A stretch of 64,000 nt of DNA. It comes from Providencia stuartii (GTDB lineage: Bacteria; Pseudomonadota; Gammaproteobacteria; Enterobacterales; Enterobacteriaceae). Location of the stretch: positions 186,001-250,000 of the forward strand of contig UGUC01000004.1 in NCBI GenBank assembly GCA_900455155.1, written 5' to 3'. Below the pieces are notes generated by a model. That model was given only the letters and a program-made list of their open reading frames with translations, did not search any database and had not been told where the DNA came from. The position numbers and the translations under genes were made by a program. Position 1 is the stretch's first letter. Each line of letters starts with the position of its first letter. Of this stretch, positions 11,395 through 22,915 are shown in pieces.

Positions 11395-11742
11395 ATGCGT
11401 GTAATTGTTTATGGCAGTTTAAGGCGCAAGCAAGGAAATCATCACTGGATGACTTACGCTCAGTTGTTAGGCGAACATAGCTTAGAAGGCTATGAGCTTT
11501 ATGACTTGGGGTATTATCCAGCGGTTATCAAAGGTGAAGGTGTGATTGAGTGCGAAGTGTATCGCATCAATCCCTCTATTTTGACTGAGTTAGATGAGTT
11601 AAAGAAAAATTCACAGGACTATGTTCGTGAATTAATCCCTACGCCATATGGTAATGCTTGGATTTATCTTTATCGGCATTCCGTTGAAGGCTTGCGTCGT
11701 ATCAAATCAGGTGACTGGTTAAAACGTCACGAAGAAGAGTAA
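11395..11742 (+). CDS. ytfP: YtfP, gamma-glutamylcyclotransferase-like (BtrG/AIG2) protein
   Basis: 115 residues. The family substrate-loop motif YGSLRR is at residues 5-10, followed by the conserved LGEHSLEGYELYDLGYYPAV and the acidic residue in LDELKKN. The fold is a small gamma-glutamylcyclotransferase-like barrel; the substrate of YtfP is not known. It begins three bases after the tamB stop, so it is the last gene of the tamAB-ytfP operon and is followed by a terminator. Confidence 0.92.
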   Translation: MRVIVYGSLRRKQGNHHWMTYAQLLGEHSLEGYELYDLGYYPAVIKGEGVIECEVYRINPSILTELDELKKNSQDYVRELIPTPYGNAWIYLYRHSVEGLRRIKSGDWLKRHEEE

Positions 11743-11745
11743 TAA

Positions 11746-11780
11746 AGCGCCGGTAGCCAATGGGTTATCGGCGCTTTTTC
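11746..11780 (+). terminator. Terminator of the tamA-tamB-ytfP operon
   Basis: AGCGCCG (11746-11752) pairs with CGGCGCT (11769-11775), followed by TTTTTCT. It lies four bases beyond the ytfP stop. Confidence 0.92.
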
Positions 11781-11782
11781 TA

Positions 11783-11815
11783 TAAAAAAGGCTCTCGTGT
11801 TACCACCAGAGCCTT
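11783..11815 (-). terminator. Terminator of ppa
   Basis: On the minus strand AAGGCTCT (11808-11815) pairs with AGAGCCTT (11789-11796) and is followed by TTTTATA. It is back to back with the ytfP terminator. Confidence 0.9.
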
Positions 11816-11836
11816 CCCTTCCCGAGTTAGGGGAAA

Positions 11837-12367
11837 TTATTTTTTAGCAGCGCGTTCGAAAGAAGAGATAATTTCAGCTTTAGCCGCTTCAACGTTATCC
11901 CAACCGTCTACTTTCACCCACTTACCTTTTTCTAAATCTTTGTAGTGTTCAAAGAAGTGTGTGATTTGTGCGCGTAGCAGCTCTGGCAGGTCGTTCACAT
12001 CTTTAATGTGATCGTATTCTTTGCTCAGTTTAGTGTGTGGTACTGCAACTAATTTGGCATCTTCACCTGATTCATCAGTCATTTTTAATACGCCGACTGG
12101 ACGGCAACGAATAACTGAGCCTGGTTGTAATGGGTAAGGTGTTGGTACCAGTACATCAACAGGGTCACCATCTAAAGATAGTGTGTTGTTGATGTAACCA
12201 TAGTTACATGGATAGAACATCGCTGTAGACATAAAACGGTCTACAAATAGAGCGCCAGAGTCTTTATCAACTTCATATTTGATAGGATCTGCATTAGCAG
12301 GGATTTCGATGATAACGTAGATATCTTCTGGCAGATCTTTACCTGCCGGTACATTGTTCAGGCCCAT
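11837..12367 (-). CDS. ppa: Inorganic pyrophosphatase
   Basis: 176 residues, exactly the E. coli family I length. The metal-binding signature DGDPVDVL is present (near residue 66), with the active-site [15 protein letters not shown] stretch and the YGYINNT strand. It hydrolyses pyrophosphate in the cytosol and pulls biosynthetic reactions forward. It is a single-gene unit between its own terminator and a short 5' region. Confidence 0.97.
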   Translation of the reverse strand: MGLNNVPAGKDLPEDIYVIIEIPANADPIKYEVDKDSGALFVDRFMSTAMFYPCNYGYINNTLSLDGDPVDVLVPTPYPLQPGSVIRCRPVGVLKMTDESGEDAKLVAVPHTKLSKEYDHIKDVNDLPELLRAQITHFFEHYKDLEKGKWVKVDGWDNVEAAKAEIISSFERAAKK

Positions 12368-12542
12368 GAAAAAGTATCCTTTATGTTAAAAACTAATATG
12401 CCCATCAATAAGTTAAGCCCTATCTAAGCAACTTAAAACGATTTTGGGTACATAACGTGAAAGGTATTATAGCCGTAAAGAGGGGTAAAACTCACTAGTT
12501 GGTAGGGCATTCATAAAAAAAAGCTGAGAAAAGGCCACAAAA

Positions 12543-12563
12543 AAGGCGGGATTAGCCCGCCTT
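12543..12563 (-). terminator. Terminator of fbp
   Basis: AAGGCGGG (12543-12550) and CCCGCCTT (12556-12563) form an 8-bp stem with a 5-nt loop; on the minus strand it is followed by TTTTTTG. It is 17 bases after the fbp stop. Confidence 0.92.
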
Positions 12564-12579
12564 AGCGCGATGAATAACA

Positions 12580-13587
12580 TTATTCAGCGTCAGGGAACTC
12601 ACGCATAAAGGATTCTGCTTTTTCAACCATAGAAGCTGTACCAACAAAGAAAGGAACGCGTTGGTGAAGTTCAGTTGGGTTGATATCTAAAATACGGTCA
12701 CGTCCGTTACTCGCTTTACCGCCTGCTTGTTCTGCAAGGAACGCAATTGGGTTGCATTCGTACAGTAAGCGGAGCTTACCATTTGGATGGCTTGCCGTGC
12801 TTGGGTAGATATAGATGCCGCCTTTAAGCAAGTTACGGTGGAAATCCGCAACCAGCGAGCCAATGTAGCGAGTCGTATAAGGGCGACCTGTCGCTTCATC
12901 TTGTTCTTGGCAGTATTTAATGTATTTTTTCACGCCCATAGGGAACTTGATGTAGTTACCTTCGTTGATTGAATACATTTTTCCTTCTGTTGGGAACATC
13001 ACTTTTTCGTGAGAGAGGCAGAAGACACCAAGTGATGGATCATAGGTAAAGGCATGTACGCCACATCCTGTGGTATACACCAACATGGTGGATGAACCGT
13101 AAACGACGTAACCTGCCGCGACTTGACGATGACCTGGTTGCAAGAAGTCAGCTTCAGTCACCGGTTGGCCAATTGGGGTAATACGATGGTAGATAGAGAA
13201 GATTGTTCCGACGGAAACGTTTACATCGATATTCGAAGAACCATCCAGTGGATCCATTAATACGACATATTTCGCGTTTTCTGCACGATCGCCTTCGAAA
13301 ATGACGATTTCATCTTCTTCTTCGGAGGCAATACCAGCTACTTCCCCGCGAGCTTTCAAAGCGGCTTTTAATTTTTCGTTTGCATACAGGTCAAGCTTCA
13401 TCTGGACTTCACCTTGGACATTCGACACACCGCTTGTGCCAAGAATGTCTACAAGTCCAGCTTTGTTAATATCACGATGGATAATTTTAGCGCCCAGTTT
13501 GATTGCTGACAGTAATGCGGTCAGTTCTCCTGTTGCATGAGGAAAATCTTGTTGCTTATCGACGATGAATTCGCCTAATGTTTTCAT
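12580..13587 (-). CDS. fbp: Class I fructose-1,6-bisphosphatase
   Basis: 335 residues, close to the E. coli 332. The metal-binding motif [13 protein letters not shown] (near 112-124), the EEEDE loop and the C-terminal substrate-binding [24 protein letters not shown] are present. The enzyme removes the 1-phosphate of fructose-1,6-bisphosphate in gluconeogenesis. The gene is divergent from mpl as in E. coli. Confidence 0.97.
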   Translation of the reverse strand: MKTLGEFIVDKQQDFPHATGELTALLSAIKLGAKIIHRDINKAGLVDILGTSGVSNVQGEVQMKLDLYANEKLKAALKARGEVAGIASEEEDEIVIFEGDRAENAKYVVLMDPLDGSSNIDVNVSVGTIFSIYHRITPIGQPVTEADFLQPGHRQVAAGYVVYGSSTMLVYTTGCGVHAFTYDPSLGVFCLSHEKVMFPTEGKMYSINEGNYIKFPMGVKKYIKYCQEQDEATGRPYTTRYIGSLVADFHRNLLKGGIYIYPSTASHPNGKLRLLYECNPIAFLAEQAGGKASNGRDRILDINPTELHQRVPFFVGTASMVEKAESFMREFPDAE

Positions 13588-13889
13588 GACGAAGGTCCTG
13601 AATATAATTGACAGAGGTTTGCAGGGGGGAATTGTACCCTTGCGCGTGGAGTTAATCTATACCCTTGATACGTTGTACCGCCGCGATGTGGGCCGTATTT
13701 TGTTACCTAAGTCACATACTTGAGCATGTACTCTTGGGATAACAGTAACTGGCTCTTGTTGCCGTGTTTGGATCATTTTGGGAATACTCTGCCTATTTTT
13801 CCCTGTATTTAATTCGAATTTTTTGTCTATATAAACCTAACGTTGATGGGTAGAATAGTGACAAACCTCATGCTATTGGATGGAAAATA
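13588..13889. other. Intergenic region between divergent fbp and mpl
   Basis: 302 bases carrying the 5' regions of both genes. No extra coding sequence or clear repeat is seen. The mpl start is preceded by GGATGG. Confidence 0.6.
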
Positions 13890-15269
13890 ATGCACATACA
13901 TATTTTGGGTATCTGCGGTACGTTTATGGGGAGCTTGGCAATACTGGCTCGCTCCCTCGGGCATAAAGTAACAGGCTCCGATGCAAACGTGTACCCTCCG
14001 ATGAGTACCTTACTAGAAAAGCAAGGTATTGAACTCATTCAGGGCTATGACCCTAGTCAGCTAGAACCAGCACCTGATATGGTCGTTATTGGTAATGCGA
14101 TGACGCGTGGTAACCCTTGTGTTGAAGCGGTATTGGAAAAAGGCCTCACTTATACATCTGGTCCACAATGGCTACATGATCATGTACTTCCTGAACGCTG
14201 GGTACTCGCTGTCGCGGGCACCCATGGTAAAACAACCACGGCGGGGATGCTTGCTTGGATCTTAGAAGATTGCGGTTATAAACCAGGGTTTTTAATTGGA
14301 GGCGTGCCAGGGAACTTTGAAGTATCAGCCCAATTAGGGGAAAGTCCCTTTTTTGTGATTGAAGCTGATGAGTATGATTGCGCGTTTTTCGATAAGCGTT
14401 CGAAATTTGTACACTACAGTCCAAGAACGCTGGTGCTCAATAACCTTGAGTTCGACCATGCCGATATTTTTGAAAATTTAGAAGCCATCCAAAAACAGTT
14501 CCACCATCTTGTTCGTATTGTGCCTGCTAGCGGTAAAATTTTCATGCCAGATAGCGATAATAACCTTAAACAGGTTATGACGATGGGCTGCTGGAGTGAG
14601 CAAGAGTTCGTCGGTGAACATGGTGAATGGCAAGCGAAAAAGCTGAACCACGATGGCAGCCAGTTTGAAGTCTATTATCAACAACAACGTGTGGGTGAAG
14701 TGAATTGGTCACAAGTGGGTAATCACAATATCCAAAATGCGTTGATGGCAATTGCCGCAGCACATCACGTAGGCGTGCCCGCCAAAGAAGCGTGCTTTGC
14801 TTTAGGTAAATTTATTAATGCTCGTCGCCGCCTTGAATTACGGGGGGTTGAGTATGGTGTCAGTGTTTATGATGATTTTGCTCATCATCCAACGGCGATC
14901 CTCGCAACACTGGAAGCGCTGCGCAGTAAAGTTGGGGGTACTTCCCGCATACTGGCGGTATTAGAGCCACGCTCTAATACTATGAAGTTAGGGGTTAATA
15001 AAAGTGATATTGCTCCGGCGTTAGGTCGTGCTGATGAAGTTTTCTTATTCCAGCCAAGCAATATTCCGTGGATGGTCACTGAAATTGCGGAAAAATGTGT
15101 TCAACCTGCCCGTTGGAGTGGTGATATTGATGCGTTGGCACAAATGGTCATTGAAACCGCTCAGCCTGGCGATCATATTCTTGTTATGAGTAATGGGGGT
15201 TTTGGTGATATCCACGGTAAGTTACTCGCCGGCTTAAAAAATAAAGCAGAGACAGAGTTAGACGACTAA
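13890..15269 (+). CDS. mpl: Mpl, UDP-N-acetylmuramate:L-Ala-gamma-D-Glu-meso-DAP ligase
   Basis: 459 residues (E. coli 457). It has the Mur-ligase architecture: an N-terminal UDP-binding Rossmann fold starting IHILGICGTFMG, a central ATPase domain with P-loop AGTHGKTTTAGML (near 111), and a C-terminal domain with VYDDFAHHPTAI and EPRSNTMK. Mpl attaches recycled tripeptide to UDP-MurNAc in murein recycling. It has its own strong terminator downstream. Confidence 0.96.
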   Translation: MHIHILGICGTFMGSLAILARSLGHKVTGSDANVYPPMSTLLEKQGIELIQGYDPSQLEPAPDMVVIGNAMTRGNPCVEAVLEKGLTYTSGPQWLHDHVLPERWVLAVAGTHGKTTTAGMLAWILEDCGYKPGFLIGGVPGNFEVSAQLGESPFFVIEADEYDCAFFDKRSKFVHYSPRTLVLNNLEFDHADIFENLEAIQKQFHHLVRIVPASGKIFMPDSDNNLKQVMTMGCWSEQEFVGEHGEWQAKKLNHDGSQFEVYYQQQRVGEVNWSQVGNHNIQNALMAIAAAHHVGVPAKEACFALGKFINARRRLELRGVEYGVSVYDDFAHHPTAILATLEALRSKVGGTSRILAVLEPRSNTMKLGVNKSDIAPALGRADEVFLFQPSNIPWMVTEIAEKCVQPARWSGDIDALAQMVIETAQPGDHILVMSNGGFGDIHGKLLAGLKNKAETELDD

Positions 15270-15285
15270 ATATAATGGCTGACGC

Positions 15286-15326
15286 AAAATGCCACTTCCC
15301 TTAACAGGACAGTGGCATTTTTTGTT
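15286..15326 (+). terminator. Terminator of mpl
   Basis: AAAATGCCACT (15286-15296) pairs with AGTGGCATTTT (15311-15321), followed by TTG and T4. It starts 17 bases after the mpl stop. Confidence 0.92.
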
Positions 15327-15446
15327 TTTGGATAGTAGAAAACGTCTCGTATGTTATACGACTAAACTCAGTGAATGATATTGGTGAAATGCATTGGGTT
15401 AGCGCTGTAAAATCGCGCTCTTGGCGAGGTGTGCCGAGGCTAAATG

Positions 15447-15851
<405 letters not shown>

Positions 15852-15910
15852 TTATATTCAATCGCGCACGAATGCGCGAATAGAATAGAAATTAAAAAAT
15901 AAAAATGGAT

Positions 15911-16381
15911 TTAAAGCTCTTGATCAAAGAGTGAAAGGATCGCTTCGTAAAGCTCTTTAGTTGTAAAATTATTCGCTGGTGTAGAGAAAATGGTATCGTC
16001 CCCTGCGATACTGCCTAAGATCCCTTCCGCTTTCCCTAAAGAATCTAGCAAGCGTGCAATCAATTGTGCGGCGCCGGGGCTTGTTCTGATCACCACAACA
16101 GAATGGTTGTAATCGATATCCAGTACTAGGTTTTTTAATGGGCTAGTCGCCGTGGGAACGCCAGGCTCTGTGGGTAAGCAGTAGACCATTTCCATTTTTG
16201 CGTTGCGAGTGCGCACAGCACCGAACTTAGTCAGCATTCTGGAAATTTTTGATTGGTTGATATTTTCAAAGCCTTGCTCTTGTAGTGCGATAACAATTTC
16301 AGCCTGAGAGCTAAATTTTTCTTCTTTAAGCAGCGCTTTGAACGCTTTAACCAAGTCTTCTTGTTTAGACGGTGTACGCAT
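15911..16381 (-). CDS. argR: Arginine repressor ArgR
   Basis: 156 residues, exactly the E. coli length. The N-terminal winged-helix domain (1-75) includes the SSQAEIV and [19 protein letters not shown] helices. The C-terminal oligomerisation and arginine-binding domain (80-156) has [14 protein letters not shown] and the [10 protein letters not shown] loop. Hexameric ArgR with arginine represses arginine biosynthesis and its own gene, and assists Xer recombination at cer. It is divergent from mdh, the conserved enterobacterial arrangement, and an ARG-box-like site sits upstream. Confidence 0.97.
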   Translation of the reverse strand: MRTPSKQEDLVKAFKALLKEEKFSSQAEIVIALQEQGFENINQSKISRMLTKFGAVRTRNAKMEMVYCLPTEPGVPTATSPLKNLVLDIDYNHSVVVIRTSPGAAQLIARLLDSLGKAEGILGSIAGDDTIFSTPANNFTTKELYEAILSLFDQEL

Positions 16382-16429
16382 AATTAACCCATCCTATGAC
16401 AATAAATTGGTCTGTATTATCTGTAAATG

Positions 16430-16443
16430 TGAATTTTTATGCA
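16430..16443. promoter_or_regulatory. ARG-box-like ArgR operator
   Basis: TGAATTTTTATGCA matches the TGAATwwwwATTCA ARG-box core at all but one base and lies 48 bases upstream of the argR start. This fits the known autoregulation of argR. A second box, usual in E. coli, was not clear. Confidence 0.6.
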
Positions 16444-16930
16444 ACAAAATTGCGTTATGATGGTTTTGTATACGATGAAAAATGAAGGCTATTGTCTTTT
16501 TTATGCATAAAAAGAGAACATTGATGAAAGTTTAGTTTAGCAAAAGTTGATAAATAAAAATAATCAATAATCTTAATGATTTATGCCTATATAAGAAGAA
16601 AATAGACCCAGTAGCATAGAGAGGTAATGCAATTTGTTGCCAAAAGGTGTAAATTTTTTGTTAATCACTTTGTGAATAACGGGATTATCAGCAGTAAAAA
16701 CAATTTATTATGCAAAAATCAATAGTGATAAAAACTATTTGTTAAAAAAGTGCCCCTTATCTCATTAACAGATAAGGATTTTGTTTAGAATAGATGAAAT
16801 CAGTGCGTAAGCCTATACACATTAATATGCTTCAACATCTGTTAATGAATTGTTTTTTATCAGTAATGTGTTTACTACATAACAAGATGAATCAATATAC
16901 TTTTTTAAGTACAAATAAAGGAGTTTCAGA
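16444..16930. other. Long AT-rich regulatory region between argR and mdh
   Basis: About 490 bases without an open gene. It holds the promoters of argR and mdh and ends in the mdh ribosome binding site (AAAGGAG). No tRNA, hairpin with T-run or repeat was recognised. Confidence 0.55.
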
Positions 16931-17869
16931 ATGAAAGTTGCAGTCCTAGGCGCAGCAGGTGGTATTGGTCAGGCTCTGGCCCTTCTTCTTAAAAACCAGC
17001 TTCCAGCAGGTTCAGAACTCTCACTATATGACATCGCACCAGTAACTCCGGGTGTTGCTGCGGACCTTAGCCATATCCCAACTGACGTTAAAGTAGTTGG
17101 TTTCTCAGGTGAAGATGCGACTCCTGCACTGAAAGGCGCTGATGTTGTCCTGATCTCAGCAGGTGTTGCTCGTAAACCAGGTATGGATCGTTCAGACCTA
17201 TTTAATGTTAACGCGGGTATTATTCGCAATTTGACTCAACAAATCGCTGATACTTGTCCAAAAGCATTAATCGGTATCATTACTAACCCAGTTAACACAA
17301 CAGTGGCTATTGCGGCTGAAGTGCTGAAAAAAGCAGGGGTTTACGACAAAAACCGTCTATTCGGTGTAACGACTCTGGATATCATCCGTTCTAATACTTT
17401 CGTTGCTGAACTGAAAGGTAAGAAACCACACGAAATCGAAGTGCCTGTCATCGGTGGTCACTCAGGTGTTACTATCCTGCCTCTATTGTCTCAGATCCCA
17501 GGTGTTAGCTTCACCGATGAAGAAGTTGTTGCTCTGACTAAACGTATCCAAAACGCAGGTACTGAAGTTGTTGAAGCAAAAGCAGGTGGCGGATCTGCAA
17601 CACTGTCAATGGGCCAAGCAGCAGCACGTCTAGGCCTGTCTCTGATCCGTGGCCTACAAGGTGAGCCAAATGTTATCGAATGTGTTTACACCGAAGGTGA
17701 AGGTGAACACGCTCGCTTCTTTGCTCAGCCAGTCCGTTTAGGTAAAAATGGTATCGAAGAGCATATCTCTTACGGCAAACTGAGTGAGTTTGAACAAAAA
17801 GCACTGAAAGACATGCTTGATGTACTGAGAAAAGATATCGAACTAGGTGAAAAATTCATTAATGGCTAA
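16931..17869 (+). CDS. mdh: NAD-dependent malate dehydrogenase
   Basis: 312 residues, exactly the E. coli length. The Rossmann motif GAAGGIGQ is at residues 7-14, the substrate arginine loop at [15 protein letters not shown], and the catalytic region at [13 protein letters not shown] (His near 177). It interconverts malate and oxaloacetate in the TCA cycle. A good AAAGGAG ribosome binding site precedes the ATG. Single gene with a strong terminator. Confidence 0.97.
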   Translation: MKVAVLGAAGGIGQALALLLKNQLPAGSELSLYDIAPVTPGVAADLSHIPTDVKVVGFSGEDATPALKGADVVLISAGVARKPGMDRSDLFNVNAGIIRNLTQQIADTCPKALIGIITNPVNTTVAIAAEVLKKAGVYDKNRLFGVTTLDIIRSNTFVAELKGKKPHEIEVPVIGGHSGVTILPLLSQIPGVSFTDEEVVALTKRIQNAGTEVVEAKAGGGSATLSMGQAAARLGLSLIRGLQGEPNVIECVYTEGEGEHARFFAQPVRLGKNGIEEHISYGKLSEFEQKALKDMLDVLRKDIELGEKFING

Positions 17870-17898
17870 TTGCTATTAATTTTCACTTATTTCTTAAG

Positions 17899-17938
17899 AA
17901 AACCGCTGTCCTGATATTGTTGGGGCAGCGGTTTTTTT
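17899..17938 (+). terminator. Terminator of mdh
   Basis: AAAACCGCTG (17899-17908) pairs with CAGCGGTTTT (17926-17935), followed by more T residues. Confidence 0.92.
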
Positions 17939-17947
17939 TATATTCTT

Positions 17948-18224
17948 TCAGCTTGAGGTTGGGTTTTTTTCTCTTACTTTTCTTTCTAATAATTCACCTG
18001 TAATTGGATTGAAATAGCGGCTTGGCCATATCTCTGAAGGATGAATTCCGAGATAATTCGCAATAATCCATTCACCTTTAGGCCAAGGACGAGATAAGGC
18101 ATTCGCCAGTGTGGAGGAGCTTAAAACCTGCTTGTCGGAGATATTTGCTGCTAAAAGTCGTTCCGCGTTTACGTAAAGCGGCAATTATATCTGCTGGATG
18201 CCAATCCGATTTCCGTAAGATCAT
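17948..18224 (-). CDS. sfsB: Ner-like (Nlp/SfsB) DNA-binding regulator, frameshifted
   Basis: The reading starts at ATGATCTTACGG (18224) and gives DWHPADIIAALRKRGTTFSS, then changes frame at a run of four bases (18123-18126) and goes on SSSTLANALSRPWPKGEWIIA to the WPSRYFNPITG end. With one base removed it is a single 91-residue protein matching Nlp/SfsB. The family is the winged-helix Ner protein of phage Mu, domesticated in enterobacteria; SfsB affects maltose gene expression in E. coli. Its place near ispB is conserved. It is divergent from two Mu-type DNA-binding genes. The break is most likely a sequencing error. Confidence 0.88.
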
Positions 18225-18740
18225 TTTTTAGTCCTTTTTTTACTCAGAATCATGTAGAGTTAGTAGTACATCTAACAGGAGATTGTGATACATTCACTGC
18301 AATAGCCCTGTTATTGGAAATAAAATAACAGAAATTTTCCAAAATTATTTCTAATTTTTTCTAAAAATTCAGTTTTATGAAAGGAGTTTTATTTTTATGA
18401 AATATAAGAAAGATTTGGCATATATATTTGTGATTTTATCTAACATATTGAAAGTAAAAACTAACTAGTTTGGGTTATCTGTAAAAATCACATATTAATG
18501 ATAGATGTTATAAGTACAGCTAATATATAAAGACGATCGCATGAAAAAAGATAACTGTGACCTCGTGTATATCCAATCTATTGTTATTAAAAGAAATTAA
18601 AATATACTTTACATGTATAACTCATAAATTAATTAATAATAAATATTAATAAAACAAAAAAGAAAAAAGGTTATTGAGAAAATAAACACGTTTTTCAGCA
18701 ATTATTATTAAATTGTAAATCGTGACTAGGAGGGTCAGGC
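18225..18740. other. AT-rich divergent regulatory region between the Ner-like and Mu-type genes
   Basis: 516 bases, very A+T rich, with no coding sequence that I can support. It carries both promoters of a divergent regulator pair, so operators for the DNA-binding products are likely here. A strong ribosome binding site (AGGAGGG) ends the region seven bases before the next start. Confidence 0.5.
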
Positions 18741-19090
18741 ATGCAAAAAAGAATGGTTAACGGCGAAAGAGTTAGTTGGCTTAAAAGGACTCCCCAATGA
18801 CTACTCAAGGTATCAATGCGATGGCTCGTCGTGAAAACTGGTTATGCCGCAAGCGGCGGGGGATTCAAGGAAAGGCGTTGGAATATCATATTAATAGTTT
18901 GCCTGAAGGTTTATTTGAGCCCCTTTCTGTTTATGAAGCCCCTGCATTATATCAAGCAAGACATCATGATAATGCATTTATTTGGCAGGAAGTTTATCAC
19001 CAGCTTTCTCCGGAAGAGCGTAACCTTATATTGGCATTTATTATGCGTGAAGGTGTAATAGCATTGGTAGATTTAATAAATAAAAAATAA
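18741..19090 (+). CDS. Mu-type DNA-binding protein (MuA/repressor N-domain-like), copy 1, frameshifted
   Basis: Start ATG at 18741 after a strong AGGAGGG. Removing one A from the run at 18745-18750 and one C from 18792-18795 yields a 115-residue protein: MQKEWLTAKELVGLKGLP, then TTQGINAMARRENW, RKRRGIQGKALEYH and a C-terminal helical part (IWQEVYHQLSPEERNLI). The N-terminal 50 residues match the winged-helix domain shared by Mu transposase and Mu repressor (W-TAKEL-GL-GLP, then R-RRG-GK--EY). The C-terminal 45 residues are shared with the next gene. No transposase catalytic domain is present. The function is unknown; it is probably a transcription regulator. Confidence 0.78.
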
Positions 19091-19223
19091 TTTACCTAAA
19101 AAATCGGTTTGGGTAATTCAATAATGAAGAATAGGCATATTGGTACTCAACATATTCTTTATTAACAATATTTAGATAGAGCCTCAACGGCAGATTTCAT
19201 AATATAAGTTCGAAAGAGATAAT

Positions 19224-19588
19224 ATGAAAAAAATGTGGTTCACTGCGAAAGAATTAGCAGGTTTAGAAGGCTTACCAACTTCTCCTCAAGGTATTAATTT
19301 GATGGCTAGAAGAGAAGGATGGAAAAATCGTCGTAAGCGTGGCGTTCAAGGTAAAGCCGTCGAGTATCATCTTAGAGAGCTTACCTGGAGAAATACAGAG
19401 TCAATTGAGTCTTTCTGAGCCTTCCAGTGGGCTATCAAAGCCAAAGAATGGATGCTTCACAAATTTGGATGGAAGCCTATTACCAACTCACTGAAGCGGA
19501 GCGTGATAAAGTGGTGAAATATATTTTGCGTTATGGCCTTTCATCATTGCTCGCTAGGATCGAAAAAGAAGAAAAAGGGGAAGAGTAG
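19224..19588 (+). CDS. Mu-type DNA-binding protein, copy 2 (tandem paralogue), frameshifted
   Basis: The start codes MKKMWFTAKELAGLEGLP, then PQGINLMARREGW, RRKRGVQGKAVEYHLREL. One base too many at 19381-19382 and one at 19429-19431 break the frame; removing both gives 120 residues ending IWMEAYYQLTEAERDKVVKYILRYGLSSLLARIEKEE in part. It aligns along its length with the preceding gene (same N-domain, same C-terminal WxEAYxQLxxxER motif), so the two arose by tandem duplication. The linker (about 55-80) differs. Role unknown, presumably DNA binding. Confidence 0.76.
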
Positions 19589-19629
19589 TCTCTTTCCCCC
19601 TCATCGCATTCAAAACGATACGTTTAACG

Positions 19630-20604
19630 CTATGAGTGACGTGAAATAGCCACCTCTGCGAGGCTGATTAACGCGTCTTTATAAACTGAATCATCAAGAG
19701 TACTCAAAGCATCAATGGCTTTTTGCGATTCCTCTTTTGCACGAGCGTAGGTGTACTCCAGTGAGCCGCAACGTTTCATAGTTGCCAGCACAGTGTCCAG
19801 TTAGGTGACGGCCATTGCCCTGCTCGATCGCTTGGCGGATCAAGGCGGCTTCTTCCTCGGTTCCATGGTTCATTGCATGAAGTAGGGGCAGCGTAGGCTT
19901 CCCTTCATCAAGGTCATCCCCCGGTATTTTTGCCTAATTGCTTATTATCTGCGTCATAATCCAACAAATCATCAATCAATTGAAAGGCAGTGCCGAGATA
20001 GCGACCGTAATCTTGCAAGGCTTTCTCTTGCTCGGGGGTTGCTGATGCTAAAATTGCCGATGCATGCGCGGCAGCTTCAAACAAACGAGCGGTTTTACTG
20101 TAGATCACTTGCATGTAGTTTTCTTCAGTAATGTTAGGATCGTTACAGTTCATTAACTGTAAGACTTCACCTTCAGCGATAACGTTCGTCGCTTCCGACA
20201 TGAGTTTTAAGGACACGCATCGAGTCAAGATCCGTCATCATTTGAAAGGATCGTGTATAAATAAAGTCCCCAACGAGGACACTCGCAGCATTACCAAATA
20301 CGGCGTTCGCTGTTTGTTTACCGCGGCGCATGTCGGATTCGTCGACAACATCATCATGCAATAAAGTTGCAGTATGGATAAACTCGATCAGCGCAGCAAC
20401 TTGAATATGTTTTTGCCCTGAATAACCAAGGGATCGTCCTGCCAATACCGCGATCATTGGACGGATCCTTTTCCCACCACCGCTAACAATGTAATAACCA
20501 AGTTGGTTAATTAGCGCAACGTCTGAATTCAATTGACTGAGGATTGCTTCGTTTACTGCTGACATATCCTCGCTAGTCAGTTCAACAATAGATTCTAAAT
20601 TCAT
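19630..20604 (-). CDS. ispB: Octaprenyl diphosphate synthase IspB, three frameshifts
   Basis: The polyprenyl synthase motifs are all present: GGKRIRPM, the first Asp-rich LLHDDVVDESDMRRGK, and the second FQLIDDLLDYD. Three single-base insertions (runs at 20205-20208, 19918-19922 and 19801-19802) interrupt the frame. Removing them gives 323 residues, exactly the E. coli length, ending AISRHS. IspB makes the C40 side chain of ubiquinone and menaquinone and is essential in E. coli, so a truly broken copy is unlikely; these are best read as sequencing errors. It is divergent from rplU, the conserved arrangement. Confidence 0.92.
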
Positions 20605-20940
20605 CGTAATTTATTCATATTATAGGATTTTAGCCGCCACCCTTTAGTCAAAAAAGGTGTCGCCAATAGAACAGTTATAGCCTAAGCATAACATTAATAT
20701 TTCTAAGATAATTAGTTGTAATGCAAAAAAATGTTTAAATAAGTAACAATTCGAGTTATTCATCATAAATCAAAGGCTGACCGGAGTATGGAATAAAAAA
20801 GTCGGTTTTTTTGTGATCTAAATGCATTATTGGCTTGTGTTCTGACGCTTTTTTGCGTAGAATTCGCGCCCTATTGTGAATATTTTATAGCGTGCTCAGG
20901 AATTAAATTTTTTAGCGGGTACGCGGAAAGCGGAGTTAAT
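20605..20940. other. Divergent promoter region ispB/rplU
   Basis: 336 bases with the rplU promoter described separately and the ispB 5' region. No additional gene is supported; the in-frame extension of rplU to 20830 overlaps the promoter and is rejected. Confidence 0.6.
20835..20863 (+). promoter_or_regulatory. Sigma70-type promoter of rplU-rpmA
   Basis: TTGTGT (20835-20840), a 17-base spacer, then TAGAAT (20858-20863), followed by a GC-rich discriminator (TCGCGCCC) typical of stringently controlled ribosomal genes. It lies about 78 bases before the rplU start. Confidence 0.7.
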
Positions 20941-21249
20941 ATGTACGCGGTTTTCCAAAGTGGTGGTAAACAACACCGAGTTAGCGAAGGTCAAACTGTC
21001 CGCCTAGAAAAGCTGGACATCGCAACAGGTGAAACTGTTGAATTTGATCACGTTCTGATGGTTGCTAATGGCGACGATATCAAAATTGGCGCTCCTGTCG
21101 TTGAAGGCGTTAAAGTGAAAGCGGAAGTGGTTGCACACGGTCGTGGCGATAAAGTTAAGATTGTCAAATTCCGTCGTCGTAAACACAGCCGTAAACAACA
21201 GGGTCACCGTCAGTGGTTCACTGATGTTAAGATCACTGGCATCGCTTAA
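20941..21249 (+). CDS. rplU: 50S ribosomal protein L21
   Basis: 102 residues from the ATG at 20941 ([18 protein letters not shown]), the conserved L21 start, against 103 in E. coli. The basic C-terminal [16 protein letters not shown] binds 23S rRNA. First gene of the rplU-rpmA operon. Confidence 0.98.
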   Translation: MYAVFQSGGKQHRVSEGQTVRLEKLDIATGETVEFDHVLMVANGDDIKIGAPVVEGVKVKAEVVAHGRGDKVKIVKFRRRKHSRKQQGHRQWFTDVKITGIA

Positions 21250-21256
21250 GATTTAG

Positions 21257-21526
<270 letters not shown>

Positions 21527-21550
21527 GTTTTCTGACTTTTAATTCGAATT

Positions 21551-21584
21551 AAAGCCCTGCAAAAACTTTTTGCGGGGCTTTTTA
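21551..21584 (+). terminator. Terminator of rplU-rpmA
   Basis: AAAGCCCTGCAAAAA pairs with TTTTTGCGGGGCTTT with one mismatch, followed by TT. It separates the ribosomal operon from obgE. Confidence 0.88.
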
Positions 21585-21656
21585 TATTTAGAATACGCCA
21601 TCTCTGGGTAACACGGCCATCCAGCACTATAATGGCTATCATACGGAGAAAGAATT

Positions 21657-22834
<1,178 letters not shown>

Positions 22835-22844
22835 TCAATCTCAG

Positions 22845-22873
22845 AAAAACCCCCAATGATTGGGGGTTTTTTC
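22845..22873 (+). terminator. Terminator between convergent obgE and dacB
   Basis: AAAAACCCCCAAT pairs with ATTGGGGGTTTTT; both strands have A/T runs, so it can serve both genes, most clearly obgE. Confidence 0.9.
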
Positions 22874-22915
22874 AAATATAAAGATTGTTTTATTTACGGG
22901 GAATTGATCGAAGGA

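Noticed and set aside
20830-20940. N-terminal extension of L21
   Set aside because: The extension would start before the -10 element of the promoter (TAGAAT at 20858-20863) and is not conserved in L21.
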